A stretch of DNA of 64,000 nt from Loripinus fragilis (GCA_964019695.1 OZ026514.1:96920345-96984344), one strand, 5' to 3'; positions 34,254-45,760 are shown, numbered from the stretch's first letter. Notes: generated from the letters alone by a model not told the origin. A program made the numbers and translations.

Positions 34254-35401
34254 TATATAGATCAATACATTTCGGAGGAGGGAAAGAATGGGCCGGCCCA
34301 GTCTTTCCCCACCAACAATGTAGAAGTACCAATAATCTTGTTTGATTGAAAAATTGATTCTCGCTTTGGAATAGGTGTTTCATAAATGTTAAGATACAGT
34401 GAAAGAGTAACATTAACCGAAAGACTAAACCATCAATAGAAAGATCGAAAGATTAAGGAGGGGGGAAAGAATTGGCCGGCCAGTCTTTCCCCACCCTACA
34501 ATTACTAATAAACTTGTTGGTTTGAAAACTTGATTCTCTGCTTTGTATAAGTCAAAAGAGTTCAGATACAGCAAAAGAATAACATAATCCAAAAAGTCTA
34601 GAAGATAAATAGAAAGATCCGAACATTTTGGATGGGGGAAAGAATGGGCCGGCCCAGTCTTTCCCCACACCACAATGTAGAGGTACCAATTAACTTGTTG
34701 GTTTAAAAACTTGATCTCTCTTTTGAATAGGTCATTCAAAATTGTTCAGATACAGTCAAAGAGTAACATAAACCAAAAGACTAAACAATAAACTCAGACT
34801 GAAAGATAAATTGAAAGGTTTGAAAAAAATTGGAGGGGGGAAAGAATGGGCCGGCCTAGTCTTTCCCCACCCCAGTATTTGGAAGAACCAATTAGCTAAA
34901 CATTTAGTAAATCTAGCAATAAGTAAGCCTAGATTTCTCCTTGACATATTTCAATCACCATGAGAGCTCAGATACAGTGAAAGGGTTGTGTAAACGTAAA
35001 GACAAATAGAAAGGAAGTAACATTTTTTTTTTTTTTTGGAGGGGGGGGAGAATGAGCCGGCCCAGTCTTCCCCTACCCCCTATTTAGAAGAACCAGTTAG
35101 CTAAACACGTTTTAAAGTCGAAGATCTCTTTGACATAAGTCATTCAAAAGTATTCAGATACAGTGAAAGAGTACAATAAACCAAAAAAACTGAAAGTAAA
35201 AGTAATTGGTTGGAACCCCTAGAAAACACAACTAAACAGCAATAAGTATGAGCACTTTTGAGACCTTTTGCTAATTTAATAGCGGCTTTTTAAATCATGC
35301 AAAGAAATAATAATTCCATTATGATTTTTGAAGTTATTAGGGGGGGGGGACTGACTGGGTGGGGAAAGAATGGGCAGGCCTATTTTTTCCCTGAGGAAAG
35401 A

Positions 35402-36700
35402 ATTTGTTTGTTTGTTTGGTTCTTAACGACGCATCAACCCTTGTGGGTCATTAGCGTCAGATGGTATTAAACTAAACATGATGAAGATGGAAAAAGTAAA
35501 AAATTATAAGATAAAATAAAAGGAAAGATGATGATGAGTTTGTATAATGATAATTAGTTGCAATACGATTGTTGACAGGAGAGACCACGTACAATATCTG
35601 ACAGTTTCAAAGAGCTATTCAGATAACTGTACATGTTCTTTAACTGAACAGAATACAACATTAAAAAATCTGTATTATGGTCTGATACAAATGTAAAACA
35701 AAACATGATTTTAAAAATAGCAATTAAGATTTTGTTAAAAAGATTTATTTGTCTTAAAAATGTCATAATACTATCAATATGTATATCTTGAAATAATTCT
35801 TTCATGTTATCAACATGGAAGCAATTATTTCTTACTTGTGCAAAATCACCACATTCCAAAAGGAAGTGAGGTACAGTGAATGGTGCGTCGCAACCAACAC
35901 ATTGTGGCAGCTCTTCACCTTGTAGTGAGTACGAATGAGTGACTCTTGTATGACCTAAGCGGAGTCGAGCTAAAACTACTTCTTCTCTCCTAATGTTTCG
36001 AACAACTGATTGATATTCACCAGTAGTTGGTTTGATGTCAAGAAGTTTATTACCAATGCTGTTATTCCATGAAGTTTGCCATTCTTCCAAGATATATTTA
36101 TTGATTGAAGGCTTAAAATTGGAAAATGGAATTTTAAAAGAAGTTGGTTCTAATGAAAGCGATGTTTTTGCTTGCTTATCTACCATCTTATTCCCTTGGA
36201 TACCTATATGACTAGGAATCCAACAGAGAGCAATTTCTTTATAAGCTAAAAGCTCATGACTTTTTTTTTTAAAGTTTCTGAATCTGTGGATTCTTTGAAC
36301 TGGTATGGTTCATTGCAGTCAGAAAATATAATATATTTATTGTTAGCATCACAAGTGCTAATGAAATCTAAAGCTAGATCAATTGCTTTGGCTTCAGCAG
36401 TGAAAATTGATGAATCGTCAGGTATACGTTGCATATTACTATGGTTAGCACAACCAACCTTTGAGTCTTCCTTTGACCCATCAGTATAAATTTGTTGGTA
36501 ATTCTTATAACGACTTTGCATTTTTCTGAAATCATCTTTTAATATGTGTGGATTTGATTCAGATTTTTTCCCGGAATGTAATTCTGTATCCAAATGATTT
36601 AATAGCTTTAGGTTTTTGTTCATATAAATTAACATAATTTGGTGGGAATGTAACTTCATGAGTAGGATTTGATGGGTTAGCAGCAAGTCTTATAGCATAT
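35402..36700 (-). pseudogene. RNase-H LINE, longest copy: RNase H and C-terminal zinc motif
   Basis: From about 36700 downwards the - strand reads HEVTFPPNYVNLYEQKPK-type linker, IYTDGSKEDSKVGCA, DDSSIFTAEAKAIDLALDFI and NNKYIIFSDCNEPYQF. These are RNase H motifs with catalytic D (TDGS), E (TAEAK) and D (FSD). After a frame slip at the A-run 36261-36270 it continues IALCWIPSHIGIQGN, MVDKQAKTSLSLEPTSF, ILEEWQTSWNNSIGNK, ARLRLGHTRVTHSY, LPQCVGCDAPFTVPHFLLEC and FAQVRNNCFHV. The reverse-transcriptase domain is gone (5' truncation). The 3' end is TTTGTTTGTTTGGTTCTTAA on the + strand. It interrupts the right end of the 29.9-36.8 kb element. Confidence 0.9.
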
Positions 36701-36770
36701 TGCAAAGAGAATGGGCCGGCCCATTCTTTCCCCGGGGAAAAAACTGACTGGGGGGAAATTCCAGCCTGTT

Positions 36771-37270
36771 ACTGGCATTAGCATGCAAATGGTTTGTTTT
36801 GCTTTTCACGCATGGATTCACCGCTCCTACATTCGTTAAATCGCCTGTCGAGTAGAATTTCATGTAGCCTTCGCTCAAACATGTCCAGAGCTTTACACTG
36901 CCATCGCCGGGAAACGTTGCCATGCATTATTAAGTCCACAATTTAGAATTTAACCCGTTTATCGGTACGACTTTTCTCTCTCGCTTCGATGTCGCCATGC
37001 TGGTATAAAACCCAACACGTCGCTGATTGGTCGCCTCTTTCTGTATGACGTTTTCAGCGTGTGATTCGAACTTCTATATAAGGAGAAGCTACTACGTCTG
37101 CTGGGTCCTTTCTGACTGCAGGAAAAGGTACAGGTTGGCTCTACGCTTTAAATCTTAGACATCCAGGACGCCGACGGGTACAGCAGCATCTCGCCTTGAA
37201 GATACTTCTAGTAGTTACATTCACAGCTAGAATATTATCTCATGGCTTCAGCCAAGCCTTTTGGAAAGGT
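36771..37270. promoter_or_regulatory. promoter-like segment: CCAAT (inverted), TATATAAG, possible first exon MASAKPFGK
   Basis: Locally less AT-rich. An inverted CCAAT box (ATTGG 37026-37030) and TATATAAG (37075-37082) are followed, about 160 bp on, by ATG in TCTCATGG (37242). That reading gives MASAKPFGK up to AAG|GTATAA (donor at 37269). On the opposite strand a frame starts at ATG 36923 (MATFPGDGSVKLWTCLSEGY) and could end at a GTAACA donor. It could be a bidirectional promoter or part of an LTR. No downstream exon could be connected, so both first exons are guesses. Confidence 0.35.
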
Positions 37271-38439
37271 ATAAAGCATAGACTCGTTTGTTTACATCCG
37301 TTTTTACCTAACACATCTCGATCTCTTAAGATAGACATTGCTGGGCGCGTCAAACAACTCTGTTTATTTAATTCTTAAAACACATTAGAAACCTTTTTAC
37401 CTGCTCAACTTCAGATATATTACATTTAATATTTGCATACTTTGACTGTCTAAATTATCATAAATATATTCATTTGAGACCAAACGAGTCTTGTTTACAA
37501 ATCGCCATTGTTTACTTTGCGCAGACCCCCATTACACCAGATCTGCTTCTACTGTTCATTCAAGCTCTTGAGCATACAGACGGTCAGCTTGTCTATACAA
37601 GCCTGATCAGTTTGCTCATTCAAGCATTGTTTGCTCATCTAAAACATTGGCTTATAATTATCAGGCGTATTGGCATGAAGACGTACAATTGGGCAGACGT
37701 ACAAACGTGAAGGCACTCTGGCGTATTGGCGAGAAGGCGTTTGGGCTTAGGCGTGGGCGCATAGGCGTAGGCGTGAAGGCGTTTGGGCGTGAATGTGTTT
37801 GGGCGTTGAGGCAATAGACTTAAGGGGTGACTGCCCTCAAAATATTATACTGTATATAAAGTTTTTGTGTTGTTTATTCATTAATTTATTGTCCTACGTC
37901 AAAGTGCATCTTGCAGTTGTTTTACTGCTTTGGGCGTAGACTCATAAATCAATATTATTATTGTTGAGAACTTTTAATAACAGTCTCTTTGCACTTGTGA
38001 CCCAAAATCTCAGACAGACAAATTATATGCTTGTTTATATTATTATATGCCCAGATAGTTGACCCTGTGTGACAACATTGGGTTAAACTATTGTTGATTT
38101 AAATCTTGTTCCTTGTTCTTTCTGATAATTCACCACAATCCTACCAACCCAGGCGAACCCACCATTCATTGTACACAACCTTGTCTCACCCAGTAGACCA
38201 CGGCCTTGCACCCTGACAGATTAATAGGCTGTGTGACCGAGGTTGTTAAATATTACAATATTAACTCTTCATTTTACCACAGTGATACAAAAGACAAAAT
38301 TTAGCTAGAATCCATTGTTCAATTGAAAGATAACCAAATCAACAATTAAACCTCTCCTAACAATATATATATCTAAAAAGTTTGTTAAAATTGACCCACC
38401 AGTTCAGAAGATAGTTGTTGGAAATGGTATCTCAGGGGG
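37271..38439. other. NIDO intron with a GGCGT-rich minisatellite
   Basis: 37705-37812 is a degenerate array of 'TAGGCGT', 'GAAGGCGTTTGGGC' and 'GTGGGCGCATAGGCG' words. The rest has no recognised gene. Confidence 0.55.
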
Positions 38440-38810
38440 GATCAAAATTTAATCAACTATTCCCCTGCTCCCAACATTGTATCTAATATTAAGTTACCAT
38501 CTTGGTGGAAAACATTACAGTGGACTGCGCATCCGAAATTCTTTGTATACATGCTTAGAATAAACATTGAGTTGAAACGCAATGCAAGTCTATCATCATT
38601 TTACATCCCTAAAAAATTTTTCTGTGATAGAAATGATAAACAGATAGAACTACAAAAGCTAAAAAGAGAAGGGCCAAGAAATCTTCAATTACAAGGCAGA
38701 TTGGGAGACTGGAAGAAACAGACAACAAGAACCATTTCCATTTCTAAAATCGTTGCAAACCAAATAAGTTGCCTTGGAAGACCTAAATGAGAACATTCTT
38801 TCATTAACTG
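38440..38810 (+). mobile_element. retroelement-like fragment related to 39915-40040
   Basis: Reads LPSWWKTLQWTAHPKFF and RINIELKRNASLSSFYI. 39918-40040 encodes, across stops, LPSQWETLKPTSNS, FFAY, KLDLKQNARLSHYYI. The DNA aligns at roughly 70%. Since 39918 onward runs into RNase-H LINE sequence, this is probably part of the same LINE type upstream of RNase H. Confidence 0.5.
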
Positions 38811-39034
38811 ATGAAGGTGACTAGGAAACCGAGACTGCGGATTTGGAGGACTTTATGCTTGATCTGTACTTGAAATTAAAAGATTTTCAACAGAAGATGT
38901 CTGACAACCCGGGCATACCACCTCAGCTCGTTCATCCTGAAGAACCCCTTCTAGGACAGCAGCCTCCAATCCCCTGAAGCACTATTGCTGTAGTCTTTGG
39001 GAGGCTGAACAGTGGTATCATCCCTTACAGAAGC

Positions 39035-39630
39035 TGTTGTGATGATGAGTTAAAGTTTAACGATACATCAACCCATTTGGGTCATAAGTGTCATCAAGGT
39101 TAAGGTATTAACGTTTATGATAGTTAAGAATACAATAAATTATATATAAATATGAACAGTTTCATACAATTAATATATGGATTTATGATAGATATTATAT
39201 TATTAAATTGTTGACAGGAAAAAAAGCATGTACACTATCTGACATTTATAAAGGAATAATCAGACGACTGTACATGTTCTTCGCCTAAACAGAGAAAAAA
39301 GGAAACAAACGTTGAATAACAAATTAAAACATATAAATGATCCCATTTCATTAAGTTATAATTTGTGAAAAAGATTAACTTTTTTAAGAATAAAAATATT
39401 GTCAATAGGTACATCGTTAAACAAGTGTTTAGTTGTGTCAACATAAAAGTATTTATTTCTACATGTAAAAACAGCACAGCATATTCTTACAGAATTATCA
39501 AATAATTTATTAACACACTATTATTCCATGAGGTTTGCCAGGTGTTTAAGATGTACCTATTGATGTACCTATTAATAAAAGGGTTAAGACTTTAAGAATG
39601 TATTGGGAAGTTTGTGGAGAGTAAATAAAG
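39035..39630 (-). mobile_element. diverged RNase-H LINE 3' end
   Basis: 'TTTAACGATACATCAACCCA', 'TGGGTCATAAGTGTCATC', 'ATTGTTGACAGGAAAAAAAG', 'CTATCTGACATTTATAAAGGA' and 'CTGTACATGTTCTTCGCC' align in order with 35420-35660 but are much more diverged. Further right, 'ATTATTCCATGAGGTTTGCCA' matches 36060-36080. An older subfamily. Confidence 0.75.
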
Positions 39631-40316
39631 TGAATAATTAGCTTTTTGGTTTACATTGTCATTGCCAGCAGAGATCTAACAGCAAACTTTTCCATTATTT
39701 TGACAAACTGATGATGTTTCTCAATTAGTTTTTGCTTTTATGTTTTTTTTAATTATGATGTAAAGCCTTTAAAAACTGAAAGGAATCTGAAAGAAAAACA
39801 TTGCTGGTAATTTCACAATCCAGAGCTATACCCACTACAAGTTCTGCTGAGGGAAGATGTCGCTATGGAGACGACGACCATACTTGGCAGGAACCACGAC
39901 GTTGCGCCACCTTTGATGCTACGTTACCATCACAGTGGGAAACATTAAAGCCAACGTCAAATTCATAATTCTTTGCATATAATTCATAGAATAAAACTTG
40001 ATTTGAAACAAAACGCGAGACTATCACATTACTACATCACTATAATAATAAGCAAGGGCTTTGAGAGCTTATAGAACTTTGCCTGTTGCTATTCGACATT
40101 TGGAAGCAGAAGAACCATCATTATATTATATTCACGCAGATAAACTCTCTTTGCAATACGCTATAATACTGCTAATCCACCAAATCCTGCTCATGATGTT
40201 TTATTCTTACCAAAATATGTTAATCTATATGGTAAAAAACTAAATATATTAAATCATTTTGCATCAGAATTTCACCACTTATCAAACCACAACATAATAA
40301 AAAGGATTTTACACAA

Positions 40317-40822
40317 AAAAGTAAGTGAGTGTGTTAAGGAAATACCACAATCACAAACTGCTGACAAAACCATGGCACCACGAAAGAGCCACACAAAATT
40401 CACCAGACACCATGAAGACAAACTAAGCAAAGCAACCAGCTCTTTCTTCCCCATCAATATGATTGCAAAACTAAAATGGTCATAAACTAACGCATAACAA
40501 AACATAAAACAATTACAGAATCCCACAATGGGAGTATCATTCAACAACGAATCAACAACAGAACTACTACCTTAGAACGGACAGCAGCCTAAGCCACTGG
40601 GGGAGGAAGCTTAAATGCATTTTACCGGTACCAAATATTTGCCTTAGATTCTGCTGTAGTTGAAGCACAAAAAAATGTTAAGCTGGCATGGAGGCTTCCT
40701 ATCTATTGAACTGTATCATCATCAAATCAAACTAACACACTATGATAAAGCTAAAGAAAGAGCTCCCGACTCACAGATAGTCAGAGCTAAAGAAAACCTC
40801 AAGTTGAGCCAGGGTGAAATAC
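40317..40822 (-). mobile_element. Penelope-like subfamily B tail inside the + strand LINE
   Basis: From AAGTGAGTGTGTTAAGGAAA (terminal module) through 'CAACCAGCTCTTTCTTCCCC', 'CTAAGCCACTGGGGGAGG' and 'AGATTCTGCTGTAGTTGAAG' to 'AAACCTCAAGTTGAGCCAGG'. It is flanked on both sides by colinear LINE sequence. Confidence 0.85.
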
Positions 40823-41102
40823 CTTTTGACTTACATTCTTGGAGAAATAAAAAATAGTCCTCTCATGATAAAAGATGACTTCAGAAAGCTACAAACACGT
40901 TAATAAGGATTATCACAAAGTTTATACGGATGGGTCAAAAGAAGACTCCAAGGATGGTTGTACTGTTGTATCAGACAACTAATTAAATATTCAACTTATT
41001 TCAATATTCCTTATGGTTCGTCAAATTTCACTGCTCAAGGGGTTGATGGTTTGTCATATTTCACTGCTCAAGCAGTTGATGGAGCTTTATATTTTATTAG
41101 AA

Positions 41103-41275
41103 ATTAATTCTAGTTTTGAAATCATATCGATGGGGAAGGGAGAGCTGGTTGCTTGCTTTGTTTGTCTTCCTGGAGTCTCGTGATTTTCGGCTATTCCTCA
41201 CGATGCCACGGATTTGTCTGAGGTTTGTGATTGTGGTATTTCCTGACCATACCCACTATTTTTGTGCCAACAACA
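41103..41275 (+). mobile_element. Penelope-like subfamily B terminal fragment
   Basis: 'CGATGGGGAAGGGAGAGCTG', 'GTCTTCCTGGAGTCTCGTGA' and 'TTTCCTGACCATACCCACTA' match the last ~170 bp of subfamily B. Confidence 0.8.
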
Positions 41276-41519
41276 AGAAAGTCATACTAGACTCCCCTTC
41301 AGCATTGAAATCTATGAACAATACAAATTCAAAGAACCCCAAGATTCAAAAATGTCACAAACTTTTAGAAATTTATTTCAATGTTCTATGATCCAATTTA
41401 AAACCATCTATCAATAAATATATCTTGGATAAATAAATAACAGTATTGGAAACAAACTTCTTGCGATAAAACCAACTATTGGTGAATGTCAACATCAGAA
41501 AAGAAGTTGTTTTTGCTCA

Positions 41520-42080
41520 AAAATAGTGAGTATGATCAGGGAATACCACAATCACAAACCGCAGACAACCTCATAGCACTGCGAGGAAGAGCCGCTCAAC
41601 CATCACGAGACACCAGGGAGACTAATTAAGCAAAGCAATCAGCTCTCTCTTCCCCATCAAGATGATTGCAATACTAGAATGGACATAAAATTACGTACAA
41701 CAAAACATAGAACAATTACAGACTCCCATTGTAGGAGTAACAATAAACAAATAGTCAACAACAACAGAACCACCGCCTTAGAAGGGACAACAGCCTAAGC
41801 CACCGGGGGGCTTAAATGCATTTTACTGGTACCAAATCTTCGCCCTAAAGCGCCTTCGCTCTACAGCAGAATCCAGGGCGAAGATTTGGTACCAGTAAAA
41901 TGCATTTAAGCCCCCCGGTGGCTTAGGCTGCTGTCCGTTCTAAGGTGGTGGTTCTGTTGTTGTTGATTTTTTGTCTATTGTTACTCCCATTGTGGAAGTC
42001 TGTAATTGTTCTATGTTTTGTTGAACGTTACTTTATGTCCCATCTAGTATTGTAATCATCTTGATGGGGAAGAGAAATAA
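41520..42080. mobile_element. head-to-head pair of Penelope subfamily B tails (large palindrome)
   Basis: A - strand copy (41520-41866, starting AAATAGTGAGTATGATCAGG) meets a + strand copy (41873-42080, ending 'ATCATCTTGATGGGGAAGAG') at 'CTTCGCCCTAAAGCGCCTTC...CAGGGCGAAG'. The arms, about 200 bp each, are highly similar, giving a near-palindrome centred near 41865. Confidence 0.88.
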
Positions 42081-42199
42081 GCAAGATAAGGGCTCATTTT
42101 CAACTATGAGTAACAACACCAATCATAACTTCAGTGATTGTAGTTTTAGTTTATAACTTGTCTTATGAGTCTCAGATCTAAATGAACTTTTAATCCGCA

Positions 42200-43260
42200 A
42201 ATGATTGTGACGTCAAAGTCATATCCATAAAGTATCCACGTTGACTTGAATGTCACAGAAAAAGGGTGATCATCAAGTTGCGTGCCACTTTAGGAAAATC
42301 TCTGCTAGATACTATTAAATATTATCAGATGCTACAGGAAAGCCATTTGCGAGTCGAGCACTTTGTTTTACAAGTTGCACAGAAGATTTTCAGCTGGCAA
42401 AACTTTGACAGAAGTTGATGAAAGATCTGGTCAGTCAGGAATGGTCAATGTGAGATCTGTTGACTCAGTGCTGGAGGTAATAGATAAGGACAGTAGATGC
42501 AGTACCAAAGAACTAGTAAACAGTTTTGGTGTCGATGAAAAAACACTATTGGTGTTTAATAAAAGGAAATGCTTAAAATGAACAAAGTTTGCACGAGGTG
42601 GATTCACAGAATTCTCACAGAAGAGAACAAAAGGAACAAATTTCCCACATCCAGTAATATGTTGCACCAGTACCATATGGAAGGAGACGAATTTTTGGAC
42701 TGAAATGTAACAACTTGTGAAGCAATGATTTACTTATTTCTTTGATCCTGAAGCAAAGCCTGAATCCTCTGTGTGGAAATGGAAATCTTCTTCCCCTGCA
42801 CTTAAAGCAAGTCTCTAAATATGTCAAACAAATGATGTTCATATTCTACATGGACAGGCAAGGTATGCTGTTGGTATATGAAAGTCTGGAAGGCCAATCT
42901 GTAAATGCTAGGTATTTTTGTTATTTAGGTTTCCTGTACATGTAGTTTTTACAATTATAATTATGCCAATATAGACACTGTTGCAAGTACGAGTGTCTCT
43001 GTACTTTCAGGTTATTAGGCGTGACAATATGAGAGTGGTGAGATAAAAGCGGCCCAAACTTGAACTTGAGAAAATCATTCATCATCAGGACAATGCACCT
43101 CTACATAACATAGGAGCATAAGAATGGCATGAACTTGAACAGCATGTGCATGATGTGGTTAGAGACTTTGACAGACAGGTGTACTGTACTGTGTTTGACA
43201 AATGGATCTTCATGCAATCTTCATCTTTTCATGCAATCTTCATCTTTTGAGCACCCAAAC
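42200..43260 (+). pseudogene. mariner transposase pseudogene, near full length
   Basis: In order across frames: LHRRFSAGKTLTEVDERSGQ (42375, the second HTH lead-in), SVLEVIDKDSRCSTKELVNS and FGVDEKTL (HTH), YFFDPEAKPESSVWKWKSSS (about 42735-42795, region after the first catalytic D), VIRRDNMRVVR (43010) and HHQDNAPLHN (43080-43110, second catalytic D). This matches the mariner layout 'DPE-K--S--W' and 'HHDNAP-H'. The end beyond DNAP is decayed. Stops and frameshifts throughout. More complete than the copy at 29.1 kb and clearly a different lineage. Confidence 0.82.
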
Positions 43261-44276
43261 AATGTGCTTAGACAGAGAAAAATCGATAATCACAAAATAA
43301 GCTCTTATTATCGATTCATTTTATTTACCTGGCACAGGTGCATAATTACAAGGTTAGTGCACGAGATATATTTACCTTCGGTCAATTTTCGGTATCTTCA
43401 GCAGGTACTTTAAAACCCTTTAATGCAACTAAAACTTCTAGTAACTTCGTAACGAAGAGCAAATTTTGCAGAGTTTACAATTAAGAGGAATTCCAATCAA
43501 ATTCTTTCTTTATTTACCTTAATTCAATTTTTTAAATTATTACAGGCATTTATTTATTGTTATTTTGGTAGGCTCCTTCCTGAAAACGCTATGGCAAACA
43601 TTATGCACGTTCGTAATAAAAATAGTAACATTCAAGGGAGGTCACTTAATGTGGCAAGTGAATTCCATGTCATGTGGATCTGCTCTTAAATGAAAGAATT
43701 CGCTTCCTCTGGGAGCAACAAATTATTTCCTTTAAGAGAAGTTCCAATTATGAAAATGGACGCAATTGAAGAAAATCACTGTTTGATCGAGTAGTGTCCC
43801 TTTGATATGCTTATTTTTTTAACGTTCTAGCTACGCCATTGGCAAAGCCAGTTTACCTGTGTCTTTCAGTTCCTTCTGAACTCCATATACAGTCCTATGA
43901 CTGACACCAGTAACTTTTATACAGTACACCTAATATGTGAAACTAAGTATGTCTGCTTTTGGCATCTTTTTAAAATAATCGCAGACATTCAAAACAATCT
44001 GCTTTGTCTTAGAGCCAAGTTTTTTAGACATTTTCCCACTGAACTAAATTTAAACAAGTATAGTGAACGATTTGCAACCGTTTGCTTTGGCCATAATAAG
44101 GAACAACAATTTCACATCAGTCTCTGGAAGGGATAATTCACCTGATTCTGTTTAAATCATGAAAAACATAAATGAATATTTTTAAAAAAAATAAACAGGC
44201 GGAGTCAAACTTGCATTCTCTTGCTTGTTACCTTTCAACATAACAACTTGGCTATACGGGAGGGCAATACTATATT
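43261..44276. other. NIDO intron, no gene recognised
   Basis: No recognised element or exon. The 79-codon frame at 43897-44136 has no family match I know. Confidence 0.45.
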
Positions 44277-44402
44277 GAACAAGACAAATTCGACGAATTT
44301 ATATCCCCTGACGAAGGGTTATTTGAGAGAAACATGTAAATCACAAAACATAAATCCCATTTATCTAACCCTTTGTTCACCTGAAGTTTCATTCAGATCA
44401 TA
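44277..44402. repeat. third copy of the 10805 repeat
   Basis: 'AACAAGACAAATTCG', 'ATATCCCCTGACGAAGGG', 'AGAAACATGTAAATCACAAA' and 'TTCACCTGAAGTTTCATTC' match 10808-10925 in order. Confidence 0.75.
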
Positions 44403-44724
44403 ACAAACGCCTGTCAAGTATGTTTAAGTGCTTAGTTTAATAAAAAGTATACTTACATCTGCACAATTTCAATATCTGACCTTTAAACCCAACCCCAAAG
44501 TTCAAGGGTGTGTGTTAATTCAATGTGTTACCTTGTATGTAGGTCTACACGTCTTCCACTTTAATTTGATATGCAACATGACCACTTTTAGAAAAGAAAA
44601 CAAAAAAATAGCCATCAGAGGAGATGGCAAATCCCCCGACCAAAAAGTAATTGATATGCAGTTACAAGCAGCCAACCTAGTAATTATATTTGATGTGATA
44701 ATACTGAGTGTCACTGCGAACAAA

Positions 44725-45760
44725 AGTTCATTCAAGGGAGATAACTCAAAGGGCTGTAAGGGAGAACAACCATTCTTGCATGTGACACACCGTTTTCACC
44801 TTATATATATGTCTACCAAAGATCATAAAAATATCTCAAAGGGTATTAAAGTTATTGAGTGCACAAGCTTCCTCCTATAAAGTTCATTCAAGGGAGATAA
44901 CTTATAAGTCCAGCAAGGGAGAACAACAATTCTTGAATGCAAGACACCCCCTTGACCTATTATACATATATACCATATATTATCAAAATATCTCAAAGGA
45001 TATTAAAGTTATTGAGCGCACAAGCTTCCCCCTATAAAGTTCATTCAAGGGAGATAACTCAAAAAACATTAAAGGAGAGCAACCATTCTTGCACGCAACA
45101 CACCGTCTTCACCTGATATACATGCATGCCAAATATTATCAAAATATCTCAAAGGGTATTAAAGTTATAAAGTGCACATGCTTCCCCCTATAAAATTTAA
45201 ATTTGACTCAAGGGAGATAGCTCAAAAGTCCATTAAAGGAGAGTAACCATTCTTGCACGCGACACACCGTCTTGACCCGATATACATGCCTACCAAATAT
45301 TATCAAAATATCTCAAAGGGTATGAAAGTTATTGAGCGCACAAGCTTCCCCTTATAAAGTTCATTCAAGAGAGATAACTCAAAAGGCCAGCAAGGGAGAG
45401 CAACCATTCTTGCACGCGACACACCGTCTTGACCCGATATACATGCCTACCAAATATTATCAAAATATCTCAAAGGGTATAAAAGTTATTGAGCGCACAA
45501 GCTTCCCCTTATAAAGTTCATTCAAGAGAGATAACTCAAAAGGCCAGCAAGGGAGAGCAACCATTCTTGCACGCGACACACCGTCTTGACCCGATATACA
45601 TGCCTACCAAATATTATCAAAATATCTCAAAGGGTATAAAAGTTATTGAGCGCACAAGCTTTTGTCTACGGACGGACAGACGGACAGACGGACAGACGGA
45701 CGGACGCCAGGCTGATCGCTATATCCCCCGATCCTTTTCGGGTCGGGGGATAATGACCTT
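44725..45760 (+). mobile_element. tandem-repeat element: six ~157-bp units, GACG microsatellite, hairpin
   Basis: Units start AGTTCATTCAAGGGAGATAA at 44725, 44881, 45038, about 45196, 45358 and 45515. The last two are identical over about 147 bp. A (GACG/GACA)n run (45668-45705) and a hairpin, TATCCCCCGA / TCGGGGGATA (45722-45752), follow. Open frames of about 60 codons recur with each unit and are shadows. Same plan as 13669-15345 but unrelated repeats. Confidence 0.85.

Larger units (their letters stand above)
29941..36770. mobile_element. large tandem-repeat element, ~185-bp units with GGCCGGCC palindromes, multiply invaded
   Basis: About 14 units carry the landmark series 'TTTTGGAGGGGG', 'AAAGAATGGGCCGGCCCAG', 'TCTTTCCCCACC', 'ATGTAGAAGTACCAATAAAC', 'TTGGTTTGAAAACTTGATTC', 'TTTGGAATAGGTCATTC' and 'CAGATACAGTGAAAGAG'. 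Uninterrupted spacing between G-tracts is roughly 173-205 bp (for example 30495, 30694, 30870, 31063; 34275, 34455, 34628, 34832, 35037). The ends look inverted: GTCAGTTTTT...CCCCGGGGAAAG at 29948-29984 and CTTTCCCCGGGGAAAAAACTGAC at 36726-36748. Insertions inside are at 31140-31895, 32308-33175, 33774-34253 and 35402-36700. No protein of its own is seen; the small open frames are repeat shadows. G-runs reach 18-19 (30504-30522, 30874-30891). Confidence 0.8.
39830..41515 (+). pseudogene. RNase-H LINE on + strand, broken and interrupted twice by Penelope tails
   Basis: Pieces in order: LPSQWETLKPTSNS (39918), LRAYRTLPVAIRHLEAEEPS and DKLSLQYAIILLIHQIL (40061-40200), then after the insertion at 40317-40822 a LHSWRNKK...KDDFRKLQTR segment and YTDGSKEDSKDGCT (about 40925-40970, first RNase H aspartate). 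After the insertion at 41103-41275 come LKPSINKYIL (41400) and KEVVFAQK (41495). These match the - strand copy at 35.4-36.7 kb in order. Multiple stop codons. Confidence 0.75.

Noticed and set aside
30146..34947. Proline-rich - strand frames (e.g. 'AHSFPPPK') across the 30-35 kb array
   Set aside because: The proline runs are translations of G-tracts on the opposite strand of the tandem units; frames are short and end at unit boundaries.
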